Assembly: GCF_012952065.1 (NCBI RefSeq)
Contig: NZ_JABCJJ010000018.1
Location: 1-64,000, forward strand
Length of the DNA stretch: 64,000 nucleotides
Reading direction: 5' to 3'
From: Cellulomonas fimi
Lineage (GTDB): Bacteria; Actinomycetota; Actinomycetes; Actinomycetales; Cellulomonadaceae
In this document: positions 18,195 through 27,477 of the stretch, piece after piece
Layout: every line of letters begins with the position of its first letter
Position numbering within the stretch: position 1 is the first letter of the stretch
Made by a program: the position numbers and the translations under genes
The notes under the pieces: generated by a model
Told to the model about the DNA's origin: nothing
What the model saw: the letters and a program-made list of their open reading frames with translations, nothing else
The model's database searches: none

Positions 18195-19433
18195 TCAGGC
18201 GCAGACGGTCGAGACGTCGTCGGCGGTGATGGGGTCCTTGCCCGGGGTCTTGGACGGCGCGGGCTCCGGCTCGGCCGGGGCCGCCGGCGCGTCCGTCGCT
18301 GCAGGGTCCGCCGGCGCCGCGGGGTCGGTGGGCGCGGCCGGAGTAGCCGGCTCGACGATCGGCTGGTCGGCCGCGACGCGCTCCCACAGGACGTCCGCCT
18401 CGGCCGTCATCACCACGCGGTTGCGGTCCGTGGGCGCAGGGGCGAACGGCACGGTCATGAAGGAGATGTTGCCACCCAGCGTCCCGCGCAGGCTGAACGC
18501 CAGGCCGCTGAGGTTCGTGATCGAGGCCAGGTTCGGGCTCGCCGTGATCGACGACGTCGCGGCGTTGAGGAACTGCAGCAGCTCGGGGACGTCCGTGAGC
18601 AGGTTCTTGGACTGGACCGACTGGACCATCGCGGCGAGCAGCTGCTGCTGGCGGACGAGCCTGCTGGTGTCCGAGCCGTCGCCGACCTCCTTGCGGGCCC
18701 GGGCCAGTGCGAGCGCCGTCGAGCCGTCGAGCGTCTGAGAGCCCGCCTCGAGGGAGAGGCCGGCCTCCGCGTCCTCCATCTTCTCGGGGACGCACATCGG
18801 GACGCCGCCGAGGGCGTCGACCATGCGGATGAACCCCGCGAAGTCGATGACGACGAAGTCGTCGACGAACACGCCGGTGTTCGCCTCGACGGTCTTGATG
18901 GTGCACACCGCCGCGTCCGAGACCTGCCCGCTCTGCGCGCCGATCGAGAAGGCGGCGTTGAACTGCCCCTTCTGCGCGCGCGACTCGGTGCCGTCCGAGC
19001 GCGGGCACGCCGGGATGTCGACGAGCGTGTCGCGCGGGATGGAGATCAGCTCGACCCGCTGCCGGTCGGCCGACACGTGCATGAGGATCGTGGTGTCCGA
19101 GCGCATGCCCTCGACCTCGCCGCCGATCTCGGCGTTCTCGCCGCTGCGGTCGTCCGAGCCCATGAGCAGGATGTTGAGCGCGCGCCCGGCGTTCGGGTCG
19201 TCCGGGTCGGGCTCGGCCGCGGGGGTGGGCCGGTCCTTGCCGAGGAGGTCGGTGATGTCGGCCGACTCGATGTTGCCCTGGAGCTTGGTGTACGCGGTCG
19301 CGGCTCCCGTCACGCCGAACGCGAGCAGGGCGACCACGGCGAGCGCGACGCCGGTGAGCACCCGGTGGGACTCGGGCCGGCGGGCGTGGCGAGCCGTGCG
19401 CGGGCGCGCGGGAGCAGGACGACGTGAGGGCAC
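18195..19433 (-). CDS. LytR-CpsA-Psr (LCP) family protein
   Basis: Second LCP ligase, 412 aa. A short basic N-terminus precedes one membrane helix (VLTGVALAVVALLAFGVTG) and an extracellular LCP domain with LLMGSDDRSGEN, MRSDTTILMHV and ELISIPRDTLVDIP. A Pro/Ala/Glu-rich C-terminal tail follows and ends in a lone Cys-Ala. Both LCP proteins keep the catalytic pattern but differ in tails, so they may use different glycans or acceptors. It heads the LCP-LCP-GT4-GT2 operon from its own leaderless promoter. Rv3267 is a mycobacterial relative in a similar gene neighbourhood (from memory). Confidence 0.94.
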   Translation of the reverse strand: MPSRRPAPARPRTARHARRPESHRVLTGVALAVVALLAFGVTGAATAYTKLQGNIESADITDLLGKDRPTPAAEPDPDDPNAGRALNILLMGSDDRSGENAEIGGEVEGMRSDTTILMHVSADRQRVELISIPRDTLVDIPACPRSDGTESRAQKGQFNAAFSIGAQSGQVSDAAVCTIKTVEANTGVFVDDFVVIDFAGFIRMVDALGGVPMCVPEKMEDAEAGLSLEAGSQTLDGSTALALARARKEVGDGSDTSRLVRQQQLLAAMVQSVQSKNLLTDVPELLQFLNAATSSITASPNLASITNLSGLAFSLRGTLGGNISFMTVPFAPAPTDRNRVVMTAEADVLWERVAADQPIVEPATPAAPTDPAAPADPAATDAPAAPAEPEPAPSKTPGKDPITADDVSTVCA

Positions 19434-19439
19434 CGGAAG

Positions 19440-19445
19440 AGTCTA
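19440..19445 (-). promoter_or_regulatory. -10 element for the LCP operon, leaderless
   Basis: Minus-strand TAGACT, 6 nt, GTG 19433. No ribosome site lies in the gap. Confidence 0.6.
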
Positions 19446-19511
19446 GGACCGCTCCACTGCCGCGCGGGGGAGGCGCTGGTGCGATCGCGTGGAGGACGTG
19501 TGGAGAGCGGC

Positions 19512-20582
<1,071 letters not shown>

Positions 20583-20585
20583 TCA

Positions 20586-20608
20586 CATCGGCACGCCGGG
20601 TGCCGATG
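20586..20608. promoter_or_regulatory. 9-bp perfect inverted repeat between rmlB and the amidase gene
   Basis: CATCGGCAC (20586-20594) and GTGCCGATG (20600-20608) around a 5-nt centre, in the middle of the 218-nt divergent gap. This is an operator-like layout that could serve either direction; the regulator is unknown. The rest of the gap holds no recognised riboswitch or gene. Confidence 0.5.
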
Positions 20609-20725
20609 GCAGACGCGGAAGGTCCTGCCGAACACGCCCGGCGCGGTCGCGATCGTTGTGACCGGTCGTTCGGGGCAGGACACTCGGTTGTGCTGCCCAT
20701 GTCCCCTGTCCCACCTGGTGTCGTC

Positions 20726-22600
20726 ATGTCTCTGAAGCCCACCCGCCCGGCTGCCGTCCTCGCGCTCGCGGTCGCGCTCGTCGCGACGCTCACGGGGGGG
20801 ATCCCCGCGTCCGCCGCCTCCGGCACGCAGGTCGCACCGCCTCCCGCCTCGTCGGACTCGGGCGGCGTCGAGGAGATCCCCGTCGTCGTTCCGCCCGTGG
20901 CAGAGCTCGGCACCTCCGCGAGCCGCCTGCTCCCGGACGGCGGGGCGGACGCCGCGGCCGTGCCGAGCCGCGTCGTCGCCGACCAGATCCTCGCCGCCGA
21001 CCGGGTCCAGACCCCGGTCGTGGAGCGCGACGGCTTCGCGATGGTCGGCCTCACCTGGCCTTCGGGCGTCGGTACCACGGCGATCGACGCCCAGGTGCGG
21101 ACCCGCGCGGGCGACGAGTGGACCGAGTGGACGCCGTTCGAGATCGCCGACGAGTCACCCGATGCCGGGACGGCCGACGCCGCCTCGGGCGCCCGGCGCG
21201 GGATGTCGCCCGTGTGGGTCGGCGAGTCGGACGCCGTGCAGCTGAGCTTCGCCACGACCGCCGCGGGGGCGCCCGAGGGGCTCAGCCTCGCGCTCGTCGA
21301 CCCCGGTGAGGTCGCCGAGCCCGTGGGCGGCGCCGTGGCACAGGCCGCCGTCGTCGAGCAGGCCGCCATCATGACCGCGGCTCCGAAGCCGCGGATCATC
21401 TCGCGCGCCGAGTGGGGCGCCCCTGCCACGAACCCGTGCCGCGCGGACACCGCCAAGCAGCTCGTCGGCGCCGTCGTGCACCACACCGCGTCGTCGAACA
21501 ACTACGCCAGCGTCGAGGACGCCAAGGCCGCGATCCGCGGCTTCTACCGCTACCACACGCAGTCCCTCGGCTGGTGCGACATCGGCTACAACTTCCTCGT
21601 CGACAAGTGGGGCAACACCTACGAGGGCCGTCAGGGGAGCATGGACCAGCCGGTCATCGGCGTGCACGCCGGCGGCTTCAACACGGGCACCGTCGGGGTC
21701 GCGATGATCGGCGACTACTCGTCCGTGACGCCGTCGGCGGCCACGCAGGATGCGGTCGCTCGTGTCATCGGCTGGCGGCTCGCCGGCTACGGGGTGAACC
21801 CGGCCGGCTCGATGGTCTACCGCACCTTCGGCGGCGACAACTCCAGGTTCCCGGCGGGCTCGGACGTCCCGCTCCCGGTGGTGTTCGGCCACCGGGACAC
21901 GAACAAGACCGTCTGCCCGGGCAACGGGGGCTACTCGGCCATGGGGAAGATCCGCAGCACGGCGGCGGCGGTGACCTACGCGGAGCCCATGGTGCGCTCG
22001 CTCTACCGGGACATGCTCGATCGGGAGGCGGACCCTTCCGGGCTCGCCACCTGGAGCGCGATGCTGGCGTCGGGGCGGTCCGCCGCCGACCTGGCGCAGT
22101 CGCTCTCACGCAGCGAGGAGTACGCGTCCCGCGAGGTGCGCGCGATCTACGCCGAGATCCTCCGTCGGCAGCCGGACGCCGGTGGCCTCCAGGACTGGAC
22201 CCGGGGCGTGATGGCCGGGGCGGTCCGGACGGAGGACCTGCGCGGCCGGTTCATCGCGAGCGAGGAGTACTACCTGCGCAGCGGCTCGTCCCCGGAGGGC
22301 TATGTCGTCGCGCTCTACCGGGACCTCCTCGAGCGTGAGCCGGCCTCGCAGGACGTCACGAGCTGGAGCCAGCGGCTCGGCACCGTCGGGCGGCAGTACG
22401 TGGCCGACGGCGTCTGGCGCTCGCTCGAGAGCGGCCACCGCCGGGTGGACCGCGCCTACGGCGTCTTCCTGGACCGGCGCGCCGATCCTGCCGGGCTCGA
22501 CACGTGGGCGCCCCTCCTGCTCGCCCAGGGCGAGGACGCGCTGCGGTCATCCCTCGTCTCGAGCCGCGAGTACTTCCTGCGCGCGGTCGCCCGCGCCTGA
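20726..22600 (+). CDS. secreted PGRP-type N-acetylmuramoyl-L-alanine amidase with four DUF4214 repeats
   Basis: Peptidoglycan amidase, 624 aa from ATG 20726. ATG 20699 is possible, but 20726 gives a clean signal peptide: basic MSLKPTRP, a hydrophobic core and a PASAAS cleavage region. After a beta-rich spacer, a PGRP/amidase-2 domain spans about residues 220-415. Its zinc ligands are seen in VVHHTASSNNY, FGHRDTNKTVCPG and GYNFLVDKWGNTYEGR, so it should be active. Residues 422-624 hold four DUF4214-type repeats of about 50 aa (RSLYRDMLDREADPSGL, RAIYAEILRRQPDAGGL, VALYRDLLEREPASQD, DRAYGVFLDRRADPAGL). The same tail occurs on two other secreted proteins of this window. It is divergent from rmlB. 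Confidence 0.93.
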   Translation: MSLKPTRPAAVLALAVALVATLTGGIPASAASGTQVAPPPASSDSGGVEEIPVVVPPVAELGTSASRLLPDGGADAAAVPSRVVADQILAADRVQTPVVERDGFAMVGLTWPSGVGTTAIDAQVRTRAGDEWTEWTPFEIADESPDAGTADAASGARRGMSPVWVGESDAVQLSFATTAAGAPEGLSLALVDPGEVAEPVGGAVAQAAVVEQAAIMTAAPKPRIISRAEWGAPATNPCRADTAKQLVGAVVHHTASSNNYASVEDAKAAIRGFYRYHTQSLGWCDIGYNFLVDKWGNTYEGRQGSMDQPVIGVHAGGFNTGTVGVAMIGDYSSVTPSAATQDAVARVIGWRLAGYGVNPAGSMVYRTFGGDNSRFPAGSDVPLPVVFGHRDTNKTVCPGNGGYSAMGKIRSTAAAVTYAEPMVRSLYRDMLDREADPSGLATWSAMLASGRSAADLAQSLSRSEEYASREVRAIYAEILRRQPDAGGLQDWTRGVMAGAVRTEDLRGRFIASEEYYLRSGSSPEGYVVALYRDLLEREPASQDVTSWSQRLGTVGRQYVADGVWRSLESGHRRVDRAYGVFLDRRADPAGLDTWAPLLLAQGEDALRSSLVSSREYFLRAVARA

Positions 22601-22612
22601 GGCCCACGTGTG

Positions 22613-22618
22613 TAGAGT
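22613..22618 (+). promoter_or_regulatory. candidate -10 for the PAP2-UbiA-flippase operon
   Basis: TAGAGT 48 nt before GTG 22666. The resulting leader holds GGGAGAC as ribosome site. Confidence 0.45.
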
Positions 22619-22665
22619 CTCGGCGCTCCTTCCCACCCACTGACCCGTCGGGAGACCCCAGCATC

Positions 22666-23175
22666 GTGCGTGACGCCGAGATCGAGGTCATGCGTCGCTG
22701 GCAGCGACTGACTGCCCGCGGACCGGCGCCTGTTCTCGCACGGCGGTACTCGGCGTTCGGTGAGCACGCGGCCGGATGGATCCTCCTCGGGCTGGGTGGG
22801 GCGCTGCTCGACCGGCGTCGGCGGGAGGCCTGGCTCGGGGTCGCCGCCTCGGCGTTCGCAGCCCACGCGTCGGCGGTTCTGCTCAAGCGGGTCGTTCGCC
22901 GAGTGCGTCCGGAGGATCCTCGCGTCACCGTGTACGTGGGGACGCCCTCGCGGTTGAGCTTCCCGAGCGCCCACGTCAGCTCGACGACCGCCGCCGCGAC
23001 CGCGCTCGTCCCGATCATCGGCGCCCCGGCCGCCGTGACCACAGCGGGCGCGATGATGCTCGCCCGGGTGCTGCTCGGAGTGCACTACCCGACGGACGTG
23101 GCCGCGGGTGCGGGGCTGGGGTATGGGGTGGCCCGCGTGCTGCGGGGCCGGCTCGCCGCCCGGGGCCCGCGGTGA
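22666..23175 (+). CDS. PAP2-family phosphatase, polyprenyl-phosphoryl-phosphoribose phosphatase-like
   Basis: Small membrane acid phosphatase, 169 aa. The three PAP2 motifs are seen: KRVVRRVRPEDPR, FPSAHVSS and ARVLLGVHYPTDVAAG (catalytic His). GTG 22666 has GGAGAC upstream; earlier starts run into the amidase gene. GTGA overlap couples it to a UbiA prenyltransferase. The same pair in mycobacteria (Rv3807c-Rv3806c) makes decaprenyl-phosphoryl-5-phosphoribose and dephosphorylates it, so the product here is probably polyprenyl-phosphoryl-ribose. That role is inferred from the pairing. Confidence 0.85.
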   Translation: MRDAEIEVMRRWQRLTARGPAPVLARRYSAFGEHAAGWILLGLGGALLDRRRREAWLGVAASAFAAHASAVLLKRVVRRVRPEDPRVTVYVGTPSRLSFPSAHVSSTTAAATALVPIIGAPAAVTTAGAMMLARVLLGVHYPTDVAAGAGLGYGVARVLRGRLAARGPR

Positions 23176-24041
23176 GCCGGTTCCAGGCGCTGCTCCGGGC
23201 GATGCGTCCGCGGCAGTGGGTCAAGAACGTCCTCGTCCTGGCGGGTCCGCTGGCCGCGGGCACCCTCGGCCGCACGGACCAGCAGCTCGCCGTCGCGGTC
23301 GCGTTCGGGACGTTCTGCCTCGCGTCGTCCGGGATCTACCTGGTGAACGACGTGCTCGACCGGGAGTCCGACCGCCGGCACCCGGTCAAGCGGTTGCGTC
23401 CGATCGCCTCGGGTGCTCTGCCGGTACCGGTCGCGACGGCGGTCGGCATCGGGCTGCTCGCCAGCGCGCACGTCCTGGCGCTCGGGCTCGGCTACGAGGC
23501 GCTCGCGGTCGTGTTCGTGGTCTACACCGCGCTCCAGCTCGCGTACTGCTTGTGGCTCAAGCACCAGGCCGTCATCGACCTCGCGATCGTGTCGTCCGGG
23601 TTCCTGCTGCGCGCCATCGCGGGCGGCGCGGCGGCGGGCGTCGCGCTCTCTCCCTGGTTCCTGCTCGTGGCGGCGTTCGGCTCTCTGTTCATGGTCGCGG
23701 GCAAGCGGTACTCCGAGGTGCGTCTCGTGGGGGAGGGCGCCGGTGGCACGCGCCGGATCCTCGAGCTCTACTCGGCGAGCTATTTGCGATACGTGTGGGG
23801 CATGGCCGGCGCTGCCACTATCACGTTCTACTCGTTGTGGGCGTTCAGCCTCGACCGCACCAACCAGCTCCTGCCGCAGCTGTCGATTGCGCCGTTCGTC
23901 GTCGGGCTGCTGCGTTACGCCATCGACATCGACAAGGGCGCGGCGGGGGAGCCGGAGTCGATCGTGCTCGGCGACCGCACGCTGCAGGTGCTCGGGTCGC
24001 TGTGGCTGGTCGTCTTCGTGACGAGCACGGTTGTCGGGTGA
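23172..24041 (+). CDS. decaprenyl-phosphate phosphoribosyltransferase (UbiA family)
   Basis: Integral membrane prenyltransferase-fold enzyme, 289 aa, predicted to join PRPP to polyprenyl phosphate. The first Asp-rich motif is NDVLDRESDRRHPVKRLRPI. The N-terminal RPRQWVKNVLVLAGPL, the AGKRYSEVRL stretch and the second acidic site AIDIDKGAAGEPE match the Rv3806c group rather than quinone-type UbiA. About nine helices. It overlaps PAP2 and the flippase gene by 4 nt each (GTGA). DprE1/DprE2-like epimerases are not in this window, so ribose rather than arabinose may be the sugar used; that last point is inference. Confidence 0.9.
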   Translation: MSRFQALLRAMRPRQWVKNVLVLAGPLAAGTLGRTDQQLAVAVAFGTFCLASSGIYLVNDVLDRESDRRHPVKRLRPIASGALPVPVATAVGIGLLASAHVLALGLGYEALAVVFVVYTALQLAYCLWLKHQAVIDLAIVSSGFLLRAIAGGAAAGVALSPWFLLVAAFGSLFMVAGKRYSEVRLVGEGAGGTRRILELYSASYLRYVWGMAGAATITFYSLWAFSLDRTNQLLPQLSIAPFVVGLLRYAIDIDKGAAGEPESIVLGDRTLQVLGSLWLVVFVTSTVVG

Positions 24042-25330
24042 CCGGACGGCTCCCGGCGGTCGACTCGCCGGCCTGGGTCGGCGCGGGTGCGGTGGTGGCC
24101 GGCAGCGCGACGTACGGGCTCCTCGTCGTGGTCGCCCGCGCGTTGGGCCCGAGCGCGTACGCCGAGTTCTCCCTGTTCTGGGCCGCGATCGTGATCGTGT
24201 CGCTGGGCACGTTCCTGCCGGTGGAGCAGGTGCTGGCACGCTGGACCGCTCGGCGCGACGGGCCGTCCGGCGCGCGTGAGCCGCTGGGAGCGGGCCTGCG
24301 GGTCGGGGGCCTCCTCGTGGTGCCCGGCGTCGTCGCCCACGCGATGGTGTGGCTCGGCCAGGGCGAGCAGCACGCCCGCTCCCTCCTCGTGACCGTGGTC
24401 GTCGCCTTCGCCGTGGCGTGCGCCGGCTTCGCGCTGCAGTTCCCGGCGCGCGGCGTGCTCGCGGGCCTCCACTCGCTGCGCGACTACGCGGTGGTCATCT
24501 CGGTTGACGCGGTGCTGCGGGCGGTGGTCGCCGGCGCGCTCTGGGTCGTGGGTGTCCGCTCCGTCGGGCCGTACGTCGCCACGGTCGCGGGCTCTTCCCT
24601 CGTGTGCGGCGTGGTCGGGCTGGTCCTGGTGCGGCGGCGCCGACGTTCCCTCGGCCACGAGACGGTGACCCGGACGCCGGCCGCGACGGAGCCGTCCGAA
24701 CCGTCGGTCGGGCGCGAGGTGGGCACGCTCGTCGTGGCGACGCTCGGCATGCAGTTGCTGCTGAACAGCGGGACCGTCGTCGCAGGCATCGCGAGCACCG
24801 GGGCCGAGGCCGTTCTCGCCGGCCACGTCCTGGCGGTGATCACGCTCGCCCGGCTGCCCGTGTTCGTCGCGCAGTCGGCGCAGGCCTCGTACGTGGCCCG
24901 GATCGCCTCGTACGCGCACCGCGGTCAGCGCGCGGAGCTGCGGCGGCTCCTCACGGTGCTCGCCGGGGCGGTGCTCGTCGTGGGGTCGGTCAGCGTGCTG
25001 GTCGCCGGCGTGTGGGGGCCCCCCCTCGTCTCCCTCGTCTTCGGGCCCGGGTACACGGTCTCGTGGACGATGACGCTCCTGCTGGCGAGCGGCGTCGCCG
25101 TGTACCTCGTGGCCTCGGTGTCCAACGACGTGGCCGTCGCGCTCGGTGCCCAGCGCCGGCTCGGTGTGGCGTGGGTGGTCGGTGCGGCGGGGGCTGCGCT
25201 GGTCGCGGTCGTCGTCCCGGACCTCGTGCTGCGTAGCGCCCTCCCGCTCGTCGTGGGGTCGGTGGTCGCGGGCGCGCTGATCCTGCCTGACGTCGTCGCG
25301 CGCGTCCGGGGGGTGCGGTCAGCATGGTGA
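24038..25330 (+). CDS. Wzx-like polysaccharide flippase
   Basis: Polytopic MATE/MOP-type protein, 430 aa, about twelve helices, resembling O-antigen and teichuronic-acid flippases. The N-terminus is VGAGAVVAGSATYGLLVVVARALGPSAYAEFSLFW. A basic cytoplasmic loop (RRRRRSLGHE) is mid-protein, and FGPGYTVSWTMTLLLASGVAVYL is typical of the C-terminal half. Coupled by GTGA to the UbiA gene, it may flip the polyprenyl-linked pentose or an oligosaccharide unit. A second flippase of the same type occurs at 51.6-53.0 kb. Confidence 0.82.
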   Translation: MTGRLPAVDSPAWVGAGAVVAGSATYGLLVVVARALGPSAYAEFSLFWAAIVIVSLGTFLPVEQVLARWTARRDGPSGAREPLGAGLRVGGLLVVPGVVAHAMVWLGQGEQHARSLLVTVVVAFAVACAGFALQFPARGVLAGLHSLRDYAVVISVDAVLRAVVAGALWVVGVRSVGPYVATVAGSSLVCGVVGLVLVRRRRRSLGHETVTRTPAATEPSEPSVGREVGTLVVATLGMQLLLNSGTVVAGIASTGAEAVLAGHVLAVITLARLPVFVAQSAQASYVARIASYAHRGQRAELRRLLTVLAGAVLVVGSVSVLVAGVWGPPLVSLVFGPGYTVSWTMTLLLASGVAVYLVASVSNDVAVALGAQRRLGVAWVVGAAGAALVAVVVPDLVLRSALPLVVGSVVAGALILPDVVARVRGVRSAW

Positions 25331-27477
25331 GTGTCGTCGAGACCGGGCTGCTGGCGCTGCTCGTCCTCGGCTTGCTGGGGTGGGCGGCGCTCGCCCCTCT
25401 TGCACGGGCGCACCGGGACCTGCTGCTGCCGGCGGCACCCGTCCTGGGCGCCGCGCTGCTGTGCGTCGTGCTGTCCACGACGGCCTGGTTCGTCGACGCG
25501 GGGGGCGGGCTCGTCGTCACCGCTGCCGTCGCCGTCGCGCTCGTGGTGGTCGGGCTGCGGAGGTCACGCCGACCGTGGCGGTCGGCGGCGGGCGGGTGGG
25601 CGGGGGCGGCGGTCGGACTCCTCGTCGGATCGGTCGGCGCGGCCGTGGCGCTGCTGCCGAGCGCGTGGGTCGGTGACGGACGTGCCATGTCGCCCAACGC
25701 GAGCCACGACATCTACTACTACGTCGCGGAGGCGGCGTGGCTGGCGGAGAACACGCTCGCGAGCGTGCCCGAACCCGGTGCCGTCCCGGGCGCGGGCAAC
25801 GCCGTCCCGGCGGACGTACCGATGCGGTCGTCGCTCATCCTCCCGCTGAGGATCGGCCAGCCCATGGTCCACGCGGCGCTCGGCGAGCTCACCGGTCAGG
25901 GAGCGCTCGGCACGGCCATGGTGGTCATGGCGCTCTGGGTCCTGCTCGTGGCGCCGGCCGCCCTCGTCACCGGCCGGCTCCTCCGCCTGGGCCGGGGGGC
26001 GTCGACGGCGCTCGCCCTGGTGTCCGTGACCTCGGCCATCCTGCTCCAGCAGGTGTACCAGCAGAACGTGGACGCGCTCCTCGGCGTGAGCCTCGCGCTC
26101 CTGACCGTCGGCACGTGCATCGCGGCTGCGGAGCGGCGCCTCGCGCTCTGGCCTGCCGCCCTGACGATGGCCGGCCTCGTCGGCGTGTACACCGAGTACG
26201 CGCTGTTCGTGGTGCCCGCGGTCGCGGGCGGGATCCTGCTGCGACGCCCCGCAGGCCTGGGGCGCCGGCTCGCGCGGCTGCTCGCCGTCGTGGGTGTCGC
26301 CGTGCTGGTCGCCCCGACGTCCTGGTGGCGGGGGATCGGCGTGCTGCTCGTCCAGCGCGACGCCGACGCGCTGGGCTCCCCGTTCTTCAGCGACGGCTGG
26401 TACGCCGCCGTGAGCCGCGTGGTGGGGACCTCCGCGATCGCGGGGCCGCTGACCGGCAGCCGCGCGACGCTCCCGCTCGTGCTCCTCGTCGTCCTGGGAT
26501 GGGTGCTCGCGGTGCTCCTCGACCGGTACCGGGGCGCCTGGTTGCTCCTGCTCGGCGTCGGGCTCGGGTACATCGGGTTCCTCACGGTCGAGCACCGCGG
26601 GTACTCCCAGATGCGGTCCGCGAGCCTGCTGCTACCGCTGCTGCTCGTCGTCACGGTCGCCGGGTGGTCCGCACTGCTGCGGTCGCTGCGGCGCAGCCGA
26701 CGGGTCCCGCGCGCGGCGCGTGTCGCGGTCGCCTCGGGTCTCGTGCTCTCGGTCGCGGTCTGGGCGTTCGTCAACCTGAGGTCCGCGCCCGCGGGTCTCG
26801 ACCGCGGGTACGCCGCGAGCCGCCACGTCGACGAGACCTACGACGAGGCCGCCGCCTGGGTCGACGAGCTCGGCGGCCGTGAGGGCGAGGACGTGACCGT
26901 CGCGGCGCCCGACTTCGTCCACCAGCTGTGGCTGTCCCACCTCCTGCGCGACGACGAGCTCGTCTCCTACGTGTCGCTGCGGCCGGACTACCTCGGCGTG
27001 CAGTCCTACTGGGCCGGCGAGTCCGACCGCTACGTCCTCGTCGGGCCCGGAGCCGCGCTCGACGCCACGGGCGGCACGGTGGTCGAGCAGAACGAGCGGT
27101 TCACCCTGGTGGACATGAGCGCCGGCCCGGTCGTCGTCACCGTCCCCCGCGAGCTAGTCTCCTGGGTCCCGTACGCACAGCCGGACGGCAGCATGATCGG
27201 CCCCGACGGCGGCGACGTGGCGGTCCTGCGCTCGGCCGGCACCACGGGGGCGGTCGAGCTCATGCTCGGAGTGTCGGAAGGTCCCGGCACCCCCGTGCGG
27301 GTGACCGTCGCCGAGACCGGGCGCAGCGTCACCGGTGCGGTGGGCGGCACAGGTGTCGGTACCGTCGTCGTGGACCTCGCCGCCCTGCCGGTGGCGACGC
27401 TCGACGTCGACCTCGGCGCCGACGGCGTGACGTCGGCGACCACGTTCACCCTGATCGGAGCCACCCGTGTCCCCTGA
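25324..27477 (+). CDS. large membrane protein, probable GT-C-type glycosyltransferase
   Basis: 717 aa, about eleven or twelve membrane helices in residues 1-480, then an extracytoplasmic C-terminal domain of about 230 aa ending in a beta-rich segment. Acidic residues in the first large loop (SPNASHDIYYYVAEAAWL) are placed like the catalytic Asp of GT-C enzymes. I do not recognise a named family. In context (after PRPP-polyprenyl synthase, phosphatase and flippase) it could move a polyprenyl-linked sugar onto a polymer outside the cell. It overlaps the flippase gene by 7 nt and the next GT4 gene by 11 nt. Confidence 0.7.
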   Translation: MVSVVETGLLALLVLGLLGWAALAPLARAHRDLLLPAAPVLGAALLCVVLSTTAWFVDAGGGLVVTAAVAVALVVVGLRRSRRPWRSAAGGWAGAAVGLLVGSVGAAVALLPSAWVGDGRAMSPNASHDIYYYVAEAAWLAENTLASVPEPGAVPGAGNAVPADVPMRSSLILPLRIGQPMVHAALGELTGQGALGTAMVVMALWVLLVAPAALVTGRLLRLGRGASTALALVSVTSAILLQQVYQQNVDALLGVSLALLTVGTCIAAAERRLALWPAALTMAGLVGVYTEYALFVVPAVAGGILLRRPAGLGRRLARLLAVVGVAVLVAPTSWWRGIGVLLVQRDADALGSPFFSDGWYAAVSRVVGTSAIAGPLTGSRATLPLVLLVVLGWVLAVLLDRYRGAWLLLLGVGLGYIGFLTVEHRGYSQMRSASLLLPLLLVVTVAGWSALLRSLRRSRRVPRAARVAVASGLVLSVAVWAFVNLRSAPAGLDRGYAASRHVDETYDEAAAWVDELGGREGEDVTVAAPDFVHQLWLSHLLRDDELVSYVSLRPDYLGVQSYWAGESDRYVLVGPGAALDATGGTVVEQNERFTLVDMSAGPVVVTVPRELVSWVPYAQPDGSMIGPDGGDVAVLRSAGTTGAVELMLGVSEGPGTPVRVTVAETGRSVTGAVGGTGVGTVVVDLAALPVATLDVDLGADGVTSATTFTLIGATRVP

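Noticed and set aside
22504-22665. Longer N-terminus for the PAP2 phosphatase
   Set aside because: It would overlap the amidase coding region and reads as Arg/Pro-rich shadow sequence; GTG 22666 has a ribosome site.
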